Shown here piece after piece: positions 8,121-16,382 of a DNA stretch of 43,817 nucleotides (positions are counted from its first letter, which is position 1; each line of letters starts with the position of its first letter). This stretch comes from CAYZXK01 sp964482395 (lineage in GTDB: Bacteria; Planctomycetota; Phycisphaerae; UBA1845; Fen-1342), in NCBI GenBank assembly GCA_964482395.1, contig CAYZXK010000186.1, positions 1 to 43,817 on the forward strand, written 5' to 3'. Made by a program: the position numbers and the translations under genes. Below the pieces are notes generated by a model. It searched no databases. It was not told the origin of the DNA and saw nothing but the letters and a program-made list of their open reading frames with translations.

Positions 8121-9089
8121 GTGATCGAAGTTCGCAACCTCTCCAAGTACTTCGGCAGCCGGTGCGCGGTCGACAACATTTCCTTCAGCGTCGAGCCGAG
8201 CACAATCGTCGGATTCCTGGGCCCCAACGGAGCCGGCAAGACCACCACCATCCGCATTCTGACCGGATACATTCCTCCGACCGCGGGTACGGCCAAGGTG
8301 GCCGGCCACGACGTGGTGAAGGAATCGCTGGCGGTCCGGGCGGTGGTTGGGTACCTGCCGGAATCGGTCCCGCTATACCCCGAAATGCGGGTGTACGAGT
8401 ACCTGAACTTTCGCGGCAAACTGCGCGGAATGGACCGCTCGCAACGGGAAGCGGCCATCGCCCGGGTGACCGAGCGCTGCTGGCTGGCGGACGCCTTGCG
8501 ACGCCCGATCGGTCAGCTTTCCAAGGGATATCGCCAGCGGGTGGGGCTGGCCGACGCCTTGCTGCATAACCCGCAGGTGTTGATCCTGGACGAACCGACC
8601 GTGGGACTTGATCCTACCCAGGTCCGCGAGACCCGGGGCCTGCTGCGCGAGCTGGCCGCCGACCATCCCATCCTGTTCTCAAGCCACACGCTTTCGGAAG
8701 TAGAGGCGATATGCCAGCGCATCCTGATCATTCACGAAGGGCGGATCATCGCGGCCGGGACGGTCGATGAGTTGAAAGCCAGGGTCGACGGACAACGCCG
8801 AGTGCATGCCGAGCTCAAAGGGCCGTCGCGGGAGATAGGGGCGGCGGTCCAGAAGCTGCCGGGAGCAGAGCAGGTGAAGGTGACGTCAGACGGGGATTGG
8901 ACCCACCTGGAGCTGGCGGCGGGAAGCCAGACCTGCCAGGCCCTGGCCGAACTGGCGGCCAGCCGGGGCTGGGCGGTCCGCCGACTGCATCAGGAAACCC
9001 CGTCGCTGGAGGACTTCTTCGTACAGGCGATTATTGATGCCCGGGTGTCGGCTGGGTCCGGGGGTCGACCCGCTCCGCTGCGGTCGTGA
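8121..9089 (+). CDS. ABC transporter ATP-binding protein (GldA-like)
   Basis: A 322-residue ABC ATPase. Walker A GPNGAGKTT lies at about residues 34-42, the signature segment LSKGYRQRVGLADAL near 135-150, Walker B VLILDEPTVGLD just after it, and the switch histidine in FSSHTLSEVE. A C-terminal extension (about residues 220-322) is typical of ABC-2 exporter ATPases such as GldA and NatA. The GTG start at 8121 is chosen because GGGAGGAG ends 5 bases upstream and conserved sequence starts there (IEVRNLSKYFGSR). It is the first of four tightly spaced plus-strand genes, so it probably powers the permease encoded next. The substrate is unknown. Confidence 0.95.
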   Translation: MIEVRNLSKYFGSRCAVDNISFSVEPSTIVGFLGPNGAGKTTTIRILTGYIPPTAGTAKVAGHDVVKESLAVRAVVGYLPESVPLYPEMRVYEYLNFRGKLRGMDRSQREAAIARVTERCWLADALRRPIGQLSKGYRQRVGLADALLHNPQVLILDEPTVGLDPTQVRETRGLLRELAADHPILFSSHTLSEVEAICQRILIIHEGRIIAAGTVDELKARVDGQRRVHAELKGPSREIGAAVQKLPGAEQVKVTSDGDWTHLELAAGSQTCQALAELAASRGWAVRRLHQETPSLEDFFVQAIIDARVSAGSGGRPAPLRS

Positions 9090-9129
9090 CTTTTGGCCGG
9101 CCAGTCTGGCGCCACGTGAGGATCGGATC

Positions 9130-9852
9130 ATGCGGAACGTATCTGCGATCATGCAACGCGAGCTCTTGTCGCTGTTCTGCTCGCCGATCGCCTACATCGT
9201 GATGGCCGGCTTTTGGCTGGTGACGGGGGCGATCGCGGTGTGGAATGCGGACGCCTTTGGTCCAGGCAAGCCGGCCACGCTGCGCGACATTTTCATGTGG
9301 ACGCCCTTCATTCTCACCATCGTGATCCCCGCCATGAGCATGCGCAGCATCAGCGAGGAATACCGCAGCGGGACCTTCGAGACGCTGATGACCGCACCGG
9401 TGTCGGACACCCAGGTCGTGCTCGGGAAGTATCTGGCCTCGCTGGTTTTTTACGGGATCATGATTGCCGGGACGCTGATCTATCCTCTGCTGATGGAGGC
9501 ATTCGGCAACCCGGACTGGGGCGAGGTGCTGGCGGTTTACCTGGGGCTGCTGCTGCTGGGGGTTTGCTTCACCGCCTTCGGGCTGTTTGCCAGCAGTCTG
9601 ACGCGGGATCAGGCGGTGGCCTGGATTCTGGGGGCCGTTCCGCTCATGCTGCTGGTGCTCTCGGTATACAGTCTGGTCCGCCGATTTGAGGGCTGGCAGC
9701 GCGAGTTGGTCCAGCAGATTAACATCATGGGCCGCTTCGGCCAGTTCGCACGCGGGCAGGTGGGAATCGACGCGGTAATCTTCTTCCTGGCCAGCGCCGG
9801 CCTGTTCCTGTTTCTGACCGTGAAAGTTGTGGAGTCTCGACGATGGCGCTAA
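9130..9852 (+). CDS. ABC-2 type permease (GldF-like)
   Basis: A 240-residue integral membrane protein with about six hydrophobic segments, including SPIAYIVMAGFWLVTGAIAV near the start and IDAVIFFLASAGLFLFL at the end. The segment SEEYRSGTFETLMTAPVSD is the cytoplasmic motif of ABC-2 permeases related to GldF and NosY. The ATG at 9130 has GAGGA upstream and begins MRNVSAIMQRELLSLFCSP. Its stop overlaps the next gene by 10 bases, indicating translational coupling. With the upstream ATPase it forms the membrane core of an exporter. Confidence 0.93.
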   Translation: MRNVSAIMQRELLSLFCSPIAYIVMAGFWLVTGAIAVWNADAFGPGKPATLRDIFMWTPFILTIVIPAMSMRSISEEYRSGTFETLMTAPVSDTQVVLGKYLASLVFYGIMIAGTLIYPLLMEAFGNPDWGEVLAVYLGLLLLGVCFTAFGLFASSLTRDQAVAWILGAVPLMLLVLSVYSLVRRFEGWQRELVQQINIMGRFGQFARGQVGIDAVIFFLASAGLFLFLTVKVVESRRWR

Positions 9853-12125
9853 GCGGCACAATGGATGCTCCGCGACGCCGACTGGTCTTCGGCGTCAATG
9901 TGGTGGTTCAGGCCATCCTCGCGGCCGCGATCATGGTCGCGGTCATCTGGGCGGCCGGACGCTTCAACTTCCAGGCCGACCTGACCGGTACGGGTCGCAA
10001 CAGCCTGAGCACCCGGACCGTGCAGCTTCTGCGGGGCCTGAAGGAGAACATCCGGATCACCGCGGTGTTTGCCGAACCGGACAAGCGGGACGAAATCGGC
10101 CAGAAACGCCGCCGGGCCATGCGCGACCTGCTGGACCTCTACGAGCAGGCCGGCGGAGCACGGGTCACCACGGGCCTGCTTGACCCGTCGCTGGAGAAGG
10201 CCGAGACCGACCGGCTCCTCCAGCGCCTGCCGGAACTGCCGGCCTACAAGGACGAGGCTCGGCCGCATCAGGAGGCCCTGACCAAAGCGGCCGAACTGAC
10301 CGAGCAAATGAAGGCTCTGCTGGAGGAGGAGTCCGGGCGGGCCGACCAGTTGGCCCGGAGCGACCCGCAGCTCGGCCGCAGTCGCAACTTCGCCATCGTA
10401 CGCAACAATCTCCGCCAGATCGGACGCCAGGCCGCGGACCTCCAGGAGAAAATGCAGGACCTGACCCACGGCGAGTTCCCGCGATACGGGCAGGCGGTGC
10501 GGGAGGTCCGCGACTTCCTGACCGGGGCCGAAACCCTGTTGCGGGACGCCACCGCCTGGATGAGCGGCGACGGCCTCAACACTCCCGGCCTGAGCGGCGA
10601 CGGGCAGACCTTCTTCCGTGACTCGCCGGAGCGATTCAAGGACCTGCTGGACCAGACCCGGGCTCTGCTGGAGCAGACCCAAAACCTCAAGGATGTGAAG
10701 GTCGAAGAGATTTACACCGGGCTGACCCGCTGGCGGACCGGCCCGCCGGTGCTGGTCGAGAGCGAACATGAGGCCCGGCTGATACCATTCTGGGACCTGT
10801 GGGTTCCGCCCTCTGAACCGGGGGCCCCGATCGGCCCGGACGGCGATGATCGGATCTTCGCCGGCGAATCGGCCATCTCTTCGGCCATCCTGCAACTGAC
10901 CCAGAAAGAGAAGACCGCGGTCATCTTCACCCGCTGTGGCGGCGAGCCCCTGCTGCGCCCGGATTTCAGCCGGATGAACCCGATGATGATGCAGATGCCG
11001 CGGGCCCCTTACCAGGAACTCAATGGGCTGCTGGAGAAAGCCAATTTCCTAACCCAGGAGTGGGATGTTTCAACGCAGAAGACCCCGCCGGTGGTGGAGA
11101 ATGCGGCCCGCGTGATCTACGTCGTTCTTCCGCCCGAGCCGCCCTCCCAGCCGGACCCGCGGCGACCATCGCCAAGCGGGCTGAGCCCGGAAGATCGCAA
11201 GATCATCCTGGACGCGGTGGAGTCCTCGGGCATGGCGGTGTTCCTGACCGGGTGGATGTCGCCGTCGTCCCCGCTGCCCGGGGCCACCGGGCGCTATGAT
11301 TTTGCCGACTATCTCAAGTCGAACTGGGGCATAGAAGTGCACTACAACCACTTGGCGTTGCAGTTCATGCCCCACCCGGAGAAGCCGGGGCAATGGGCGC
11401 CCGCGGGCCGACAACCGCAATTGCTGACCACTGATAATGCTGTCCGATTCACCGATCATCCGATCGGCGCCCCACTGGCGGCGGACCGGGCCGGATTTGT
11501 GATGGCCGCTCCGCTCAGCATCGTCTCGGATACGACGCGTCCGGCCGGCCTGAAGATCGAAACCGTAGCCGAAGTCCGGCCGACTCAAGACGTCTGGGCG
11601 GCTGGCGACCTCAGCGCGCTGGAAGATCAATTGAAGCGCAATCAAGCCGTCCGACGCGGACCCAGCGACATACCCGCCCCCTTCGCGATCGCCCTGGCCG
11701 CGACCAAGGAGCCCGCCAGCGGCGCCGAACTCGGAGGTCCGGCGGCCGAGGATTCGGCCGGTAGCGCCGGACCCGCGAGTCCGACGACACAGGGGCAGCC
11801 GTCGCGCCCGCAGCGCATCGTGGTCTTCGGGAGCGAGCACTTCGCCACCGACCAGATCGCCCAAGCCACCGGGATTCAGCAGCGAGGCAACGCCCTCATC
11901 CTTGGCCAGCTTTACCCCGCCAACGCGGATCTGTTCATCAACGCCCTGCATTGGCTGACCGGAGAAGCCGACCGGATCGCGGTCGGCCCGCGCAAGGGGG
12001 ACCTGCCGCGGCTGAGGGACCTGGATGAAGTGTGGGCCGCCCGGCTGCCCTGGGTGCTGGTAGGCTTCTGGCCCGCACTGGCCCTGGCGGTGGGGGTCGG
12101 CGTATGGTTCGTTCGACGGAGGTAA
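9843..12125 (+). CDS. GldG-like ABC transporter auxiliary protein
   Basis: A 760-residue protein with a membrane segment near each end: FGVNVVVQAILAAAIMVAVI at about residues 19-38 and LPWVLVGFWPALALAVGVGV just before the C-terminal basic residues. The large middle part is extracytoplasmic and fits the GldG/ABC_transp_aux family: the early segment LTGTGRNSLSTRTVQLLRGL and, further on, YVVLPPEPPSQPDPRR followed by a domain resembling the type 1 glutamine-amidotransferase-like fold of this family. A coiled-coil-rich insertion (about residues 125-290) is unusually long. It overlaps the permease gene by 10 bases and is followed after 7 bases by the DUF4340 gene. The role is inferred from GldG of gliding-motility and related exporters. 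Confidence 0.88.
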   Translation: MALSGTMDAPRRRLVFGVNVVVQAILAAAIMVAVIWAAGRFNFQADLTGTGRNSLSTRTVQLLRGLKENIRITAVFAEPDKRDEIGQKRRRAMRDLLDLYEQAGGARVTTGLLDPSLEKAETDRLLQRLPELPAYKDEARPHQEALTKAAELTEQMKALLEEESGRADQLARSDPQLGRSRNFAIVRNNLRQIGRQAADLQEKMQDLTHGEFPRYGQAVREVRDFLTGAETLLRDATAWMSGDGLNTPGLSGDGQTFFRDSPERFKDLLDQTRALLEQTQNLKDVKVEEIYTGLTRWRTGPPVLVESEHEARLIPFWDLWVPPSEPGAPIGPDGDDRIFAGESAISSAILQLTQKEKTAVIFTRCGGEPLLRPDFSRMNPMMMQMPRAPYQELNGLLEKANFLTQEWDVSTQKTPPVVENAARVIYVVLPPEPPSQPDPRRPSPSGLSPEDRKIILDAVESSGMAVFLTGWMSPSSPLPGATGRYDFADYLKSNWGIEVHYNHLALQFMPHPEKPGQWAPAGRQPQLLTTDNAVRFTDHPIGAPLAADRAGFVMAAPLSIVSDTTRPAGLKIETVAEVRPTQDVWAAGDLSALEDQLKRNQAVRRGPSDIPAPFAIALAATKEPASGAELGGPAAEDSAGSAGPASPTTQGQPSRPQRIVVFGSEHFATDQIAQATGIQQRGNALILGQLYPANADLFINALHWLTGEADRIAVGPRKGDLPRLRDLDEVWAARLPWVLVGFWPALALAVGVGVWFVRRR

Positions 12126-12132
12126 CCGGGCC

Positions 12133-14508
12133 ATGAACTTCAAGACCACGGGACTGCTGGTCGGGCTGCTCGTCATCGTCGGTGTCATCTGGCTGTTCTT
12201 CCCCCACAAGCAAGCTGCCGAGCCCGGTGCGGCGACTGCGCCGCCGCCGACCGAAGAACTCAAGAGCGTCTTTGATCCACAGCCCAGGGACGACGAGATC
12301 GCACGCGTGGAGATCGAGCGGCCGGGTCAGCCGCGGATGGTCTTCGAACGGGTGCCGAGCGAGGGTGCACCCAAGGCCAGCAACGAATGGAACATGGTGG
12401 AACCGCTGACGGTTCCCGCGGACGGCAACAAGGTGATGGGGCTGGTGCGATCGCTATCCAGCCTCCAGTACCGCGCCCGGTTCGAGCCGGGGGCCGGAGG
12501 GCAGTTGTCGGCGGCGGAGGCCGGCCTGGAACCCCCTCAAGCAACCATCTGCTTCATCGACAAGGAGTCCAAGCCATACAAGCTGGAGATCGGCAAGAAG
12601 GCAGTCATGTCCAGCGACACCTACGTGCGGCTGGCCGGCTCCGGCTCGATTCTGGTGACCACCCGGGACCTGCGACCTCAGTGGGACAAATCGGTCAAGG
12701 ATTATCGGGCCACGCAGCTAGTGCGCTTCAAGCCTGACGAGGCGGTCCGACTGCAAATCGAGCACGAGGGGAAAACCTACGAGTTCTCACGCAGCCCGGA
12801 GGGTGACTGGGTCATAGACGCGCCCGTGCGAGCTTATGCCGACCGGACCAGGATTCGCGACAAGCTCCTTACGCCGCTGAGTACCCTGCATGCGGCCGAA
12901 TTCTTGGACCAAACCTCCGAGTCGCCCGCCGTGTACGGCCTGGACGAGCCCTTCCTGACCATCGCGGTGACGACCGAGAAAAAACGGCAGGTCACGGCAC
13001 AGCAAGAGACGGAGGCCGGCGAAGACGCTCAAACACAGCCGGCCGAACCGAAGTACGAGACAGCCACCGAGTGTTATCGGCTGACCATCGGCGGGTTCGC
13101 CGACCTGAAGTCGGAGCGGCGGTACGCGGCGATCGAGCAGGTACCCGGCCTGGCCGTCGTGCAACAAAGCACGGTCAACAATCTAATCCCCAAGCTCAAT
13201 GAGCTGCGCGATCCGCGGGTCACCCGGCTGAAGGCCGCCGACATCAACGCGGTCCAGTTGACGGTCGGCGAGGCGACCGTGGATCTGAAGAAAATCAACG
13301 GCCAGTGGCAGAGCGGCGGCGAGCTGGCCGCCCTGGAGATCGAGGCGGTCAACGATCTTATCGATGCCCTGGCCAATCTGTCAGCCATCAACTACGTCGA
13401 TCAGCCCGAGGACCCGGCCCAGTACGGCCTGGATCAGCCCCGGGCCGTGCTGACCGTGACCGCCACCGGTCTGGTAACCCCCATCACCCTCCGGGTTGGA
13501 AACCAGACCGCCAGCGGCCGAAACCAGTACATCCAGCGCGAAGGAGACCCGACGGTGCTGGTGGTAAGCCAGGCCCAGGCCGCTCGACTGGCGGTCGATC
13601 CGCTCACCCTGCGATCACGCGAGGTATTCACCTTCCCGCAGGAGCAGCTCAGCCGGCTGGAAGTCCAGCGTGGAACCATCCGCTATGTGCTCGTCCGCCA
13701 GGCCGGCGAGTGGAAGTTCAGCGAGCCGCCGGATGCACCGGTCGAGATCGGGGCCGTCCAGGCCCTGGTCAACGACCTTTCGCGCCTGCGGGGCAGTAAA
13801 GTGGCAGCCAAGAATGCCGATGCGCGCTACGGCCTGGATGAGCCCGCCGTGACCATCCAGATGGAACTGATCGAGGCGGGACAGACTGAGCCGCCGGCTG
13901 AGTCCGTCGAGCCCGCCGTGCAGGGACACGTGCTCCGCGTCACCCTCAAAGACAATAAGCCCTACGCACGCAAAGACGACGACCCATATATCTACGAGCT
14001 GGACGAGACGGTGTATCGGGTCATGACCGCTGAACTGATCGACACCCGACTGTTCACGTTCAAGCCGGAGGAGGTCACGGCAGTCCGGATCGCCGCTCCC
14101 GGCGGCACCCTCGAGCTGTTGAGGCAGGGCGAGGTCTGGAAGTACGGCCCGGACCCATTCGTGGAGCTGTCCCAGAAGAAGGTGCAGGATTTCGTTCGCG
14201 ACCTGGCTCAGATGCGAGCCGAGAGCTACCTGGCCTATCGCAACGGGGACCTGGCCGCGGCCGGTTTGCTCGATCCGCCCGCTTCGGTGACCCTGCGCCT
14301 GGTCAGCGGGCAGGAGCTGGTCATCCACATGACCCCGGCTCGACCCGGCGAGTTGCCGCGTCGGGCCGCACTGGTCGCCGACCAGCGGATCTTCCTTATG
14401 CGGCAGGCCGACTGCGAGAAGCTGCTCCGCGGCCTGGACCAGTACCTCGAATCAGGACAGCCGGGCAAACCCGCCCCGAGCACAGCCGACGAACCTGACG
14501 AAGACTAG
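12133..14508 (+). CDS. DUF4340 domain protein of the ABC operon
   Basis: A 791-residue protein with an N-terminal membrane anchor (TTGLLVGLLVIVGVIWLFFP, about residues 4-23) and a long extracytoplasmic part built of repeated DUF4340-like modules. The repeat shows as recurring Y-G-L-D-(E/Q)-P segments: VYGLDEPFLTIAV, QYGLDQPRAVLTV and RYGLDEPAVTIQM. Each follows a stretch testing side-chain pairs such as EFLDQTSES or NYVDQPEDP. DUF4340 genes commonly sit beside GldG-like ABC genes, and this one follows by 7 bases. Its biochemical role is not known. The operon may end here, since more than 400 non-coding bases follow. Confidence 0.9.
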   Translation: MNFKTTGLLVGLLVIVGVIWLFFPHKQAAEPGAATAPPPTEELKSVFDPQPRDDEIARVEIERPGQPRMVFERVPSEGAPKASNEWNMVEPLTVPADGNKVMGLVRSLSSLQYRARFEPGAGGQLSAAEAGLEPPQATICFIDKESKPYKLEIGKKAVMSSDTYVRLAGSGSILVTTRDLRPQWDKSVKDYRATQLVRFKPDEAVRLQIEHEGKTYEFSRSPEGDWVIDAPVRAYADRTRIRDKLLTPLSTLHAAEFLDQTSESPAVYGLDEPFLTIAVTTEKKRQVTAQQETEAGEDAQTQPAEPKYETATECYRLTIGGFADLKSERRYAAIEQVPGLAVVQQSTVNNLIPKLNELRDPRVTRLKAADINAVQLTVGEATVDLKKINGQWQSGGELAALEIEAVNDLIDALANLSAINYVDQPEDPAQYGLDQPRAVLTVTATGLVTPITLRVGNQTASGRNQYIQREGDPTVLVVSQAQAARLAVDPLTLRSREVFTFPQEQLSRLEVQRGTIRYVLVRQAGEWKFSEPPDAPVEIGAVQALVNDLSRLRGSKVAAKNADARYGLDEPAVTIQMELIEAGQTEPPAESVEPAVQGHVLRVTLKDNKPYARKDDDPYIYELDETVYRVMTAELIDTRLFTFKPEEVTAVRIAAPGGTLELLRQGEVWKYGPDPFVELSQKKVQDFVRDLAQMRAESYLAYRNGDLAAAGLLDPPASVTLRLVSGQELVIHMTPARPGELPRRAALVADQRIFLMRQADCEKLLRGLDQYLESGQPGKPAPSTADEPDED

Positions 14509-14936
14509 CCCCCACCCTCAACAGAAATTGCGCCACACCAGACCAGAGTTGCAATCCCTTCGGCTTTTCCCAGGCGCGGGCGGCAATCAATCGCTGGGCT
14601 CCCGCCTCTGCTCGGAGTCCGGACCGGCGGCCCGCCCGCTGGCGCTTAGGGAAGCGGCTCTCTGATTGACCCCTCGCTCACCTTCCGGGCCCACATAAAA
14701 GCGAGTCCGGGCCGCGGGGCACCCGGTTGGCCTCGGCGGGTCCGAAAACGTCGCGCAGATTTGCTTTTGCCCAAAGGCGGGGCCTAGAACCTGTTGGCTG
14801 AACAGCTCCGCCTCCGGATGCTGCGAGCTTCCGGCCCGCGCGGCAGAGTTGCGCTAAGCAGGTACGCGGCCAACCAGCCAGCCGTGGGCGCTGTCAGCTT
14901 GTCGGTACTGCCGGACGCTTGGCGGAGAAGACCCGA
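14509..14936. other. Intergenic region, nothing assigned
   Basis: About 430 bases between the DUF4340 gene and the PEP-CTERM gene. No open frame with local codon bias, tRNA, strong hairpin followed by T residues, or consensus promoter was found. It probably carries the promoter of the downstream gene and the end of the ABC operon transcript. Confidence 0.4.
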
Positions 14937-15764
14937 ATGAGCCCGATCGGCAGGCGTCTGACGAGATGGTTATCGGTCGTTACCTGGGTCGTGGCCGCCC
15001 GGACGGCCTCGGCCGAGTTCCTCTACAGCATCGACCTGGAGAACCAGCAGCTCGTCAAGCTCGATGTGGACACCGGCCTGGTCAGCCCGGTCGGACCGGT
15101 CGGACACTGGATGATCGAAGTGGACCTCGTGTACGAAGGCGGGGTTCTGTACGCCACAAACAACGACTTCGGCCGACGGGTGGAAATCGTCCCGATCAAT
15201 CCTCAGACCGGGGCGGCCTTGGCCGTGGCAGCCATCAGACTCACCGACCAAACGCTGATCACGAACGGGGAGGGCCTGGCCAGTGTCAACGGTCAGCTTT
15301 ACCTCAGTTTTGATCCGCCAGCGGCCGGTGGGGACCCGCGAGCATCCAAGGCCCTGGGCAAGCTCTCGGGGCCATACATCACCGAGTATTTCGACTACTC
15401 GCTCCTGGCCCCGGAGGCCGACATGGACGCTCTGGCTTTCCGGGCCGCCGACCAGCAACTGCTGAGCATCGACATCCTGCCGGCTGGCGGGGGCAAAGTC
15501 TACGAGGTCGACCGGCTGCCGGTGCCGGCTTACCGGTATGTAGGCGACTCGCAGGGTATCACCGACCTGGCCTTTCTGGGCGGGCGACTCTTCGGCCTGT
15601 CCGACCGGCTCACACTCTACGAACTGGACCCGTGGACCGGGGCGGTACTGGCCGCCAAGCCGGTCATGCCGGCCGCCACGCTTTGCGGCCTGGCGGCCCC
15701 CGAGCCGAGCTCGTTGATTCTCCTGGCTCTGTCGGCCGGCCTGCTTGCGCGCCGTTCCAACTGA
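14937..15764 (+). CDS. PEP-CTERM surface protein with beta-propeller-like repeats
   Basis: A 275-residue exported protein. An N-terminal signal sequence (WLSVVTWVVAARTASA) precedes a body of repeating short strands of the type LYSIDLENQQLVKLDVDTG and LYELDPWTGAVLA, as in beta-propeller proteins. The C-terminus is a canonical PEP-CTERM sorting signal: PEPSSLILLALSAGLLARRSN, namely the Pro-Glu-Pro motif, a hydrophobic helix and basic residues. Such tails are recognised by exosortase, which is not in this window. The ATG at 14937 is chosen, with GGAGAAG upstream; an in-frame TTG at 14919 is a less likely start. The function of the body is unknown. Confidence 0.85.
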   Translation: MSPIGRRLTRWLSVVTWVVAARTASAEFLYSIDLENQQLVKLDVDTGLVSPVGPVGHWMIEVDLVYEGGVLYATNNDFGRRVEIVPINPQTGAALAVAAIRLTDQTLITNGEGLASVNGQLYLSFDPPAAGGDPRASKALGKLSGPYITEYFDYSLLAPEADMDALAFRAADQQLLSIDILPAGGGKVYEVDRLPVPAYRYVGDSQGITDLAFLGGRLFGLSDRLTLYELDPWTGAVLAAKPVMPAATLCGLAAPEPSSLILLALSAGLLARRSN

Positions 15765-15907
15765 GGGCGGCCCTCCGCCCGCCTGGGGCATTCCTGATCG
15801 CAAGGGCCGTCGCCCCCCAAGCTGCCTACCCGCGCGGTCGGCTGGCCCAACCGTCGCCGGCCGGGTAGAATCCCGCCGGGCCCAGGCCGACGACAGGAGA
15901 ACGCCGC

Positions 15908-16213
15908 ATGATCGACCTGCTCAAGAAAACGCTACTGGCTGGGGTCGGGCTGACCCTGATGACCAAGGACAAAGTCGAGGAGATGGCGCGCGAGCTGGCC
16001 CAGGCGGCCGACCTTTCTGCCGACAAGGGTCAGCAGTTGGTGGACGAGGCCCTGGAACGAGCCCGCAAGGGTCGCCAAGAGCTTGAAAGCTTCGTCCAGC
16101 GCGTGGTGCGGGACACGGTGCAGAAGGCAAACCTGGTGACCCGCGACGACCTGGCCTCGCTCCAGGCGCGATTGGACCGGCTCGAGCAGATCCTGGCCCA
16201 GCACTCCCACTAG
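15908..16213 (+). CDS. Phasin-like polyhydroxyalkanoate granule-associated family protein
   Basis: A 101-residue, almost wholly helical protein with heptad-like C-terminal repeats (LVTRDDLASLQARLDRLEQIL). It begins with MIDLLKKTLLAGVGLTLMTK, the N-terminus characteristic of a small family annotated as phasin or PHA-granule-associated proteins. These often neighbour ABC1/UbiB kinases, as here, where the kinase starts 169 bases later. AGGAG lies 7 bases before the ATG. Involvement in PHA granules is not proven for such stand-alone members; no PHA synthase gene is present. A role as partner of the kinase is an inference from context. Confidence 0.8.
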   Translation: MIDLLKKTLLAGVGLTLMTKDKVEEMARELAQAADLSADKGQQLVDEALERARKGRQELESFVQRVVRDTVQKANLVTRDDLASLQARLDRLEQILAQHSH

Positions 16214-16306
16214 CAGCCTGGTGGAAAAGGGGGTCGGCCCCGCCTGCAATGAGGTGGGGGTCGGTGGCATGCGGCTTTCGAGCGATGCCGGTCCGTCTTT
16301 CATAAA

Positions 16307-16332
16307 GGAGTGCTAGCCCGGCCCGGCACTCC
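16307..16332 (+). terminator. Weak hairpin after the phasin-like gene
   Basis: GGAGTGC at 16307-16313 pairs with GCACTCC at 16326-16332 across a 12-base loop. No T tract follows. The arms resemble the CIRCE half-site but in the reverse order (GAGTGC first), so it is not a HrcA site. It may be an attenuating or terminating structure between the phasin-like gene and the UbiB-family gene. Confidence 0.25.
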
Positions 16333-16382
16333 GGCCGCGGATTCCGGTCGCCTTCGATGATCGCTCCGGATTAGGCGCAGGC

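Noticed and set aside
16307..16332. GAGTGC/GCACTC hairpin as a HrcA (CIRCE) site before the UbiB-family gene
   Set aside because: The half-sites are in the reverse order to CIRCE and the spacing differs.
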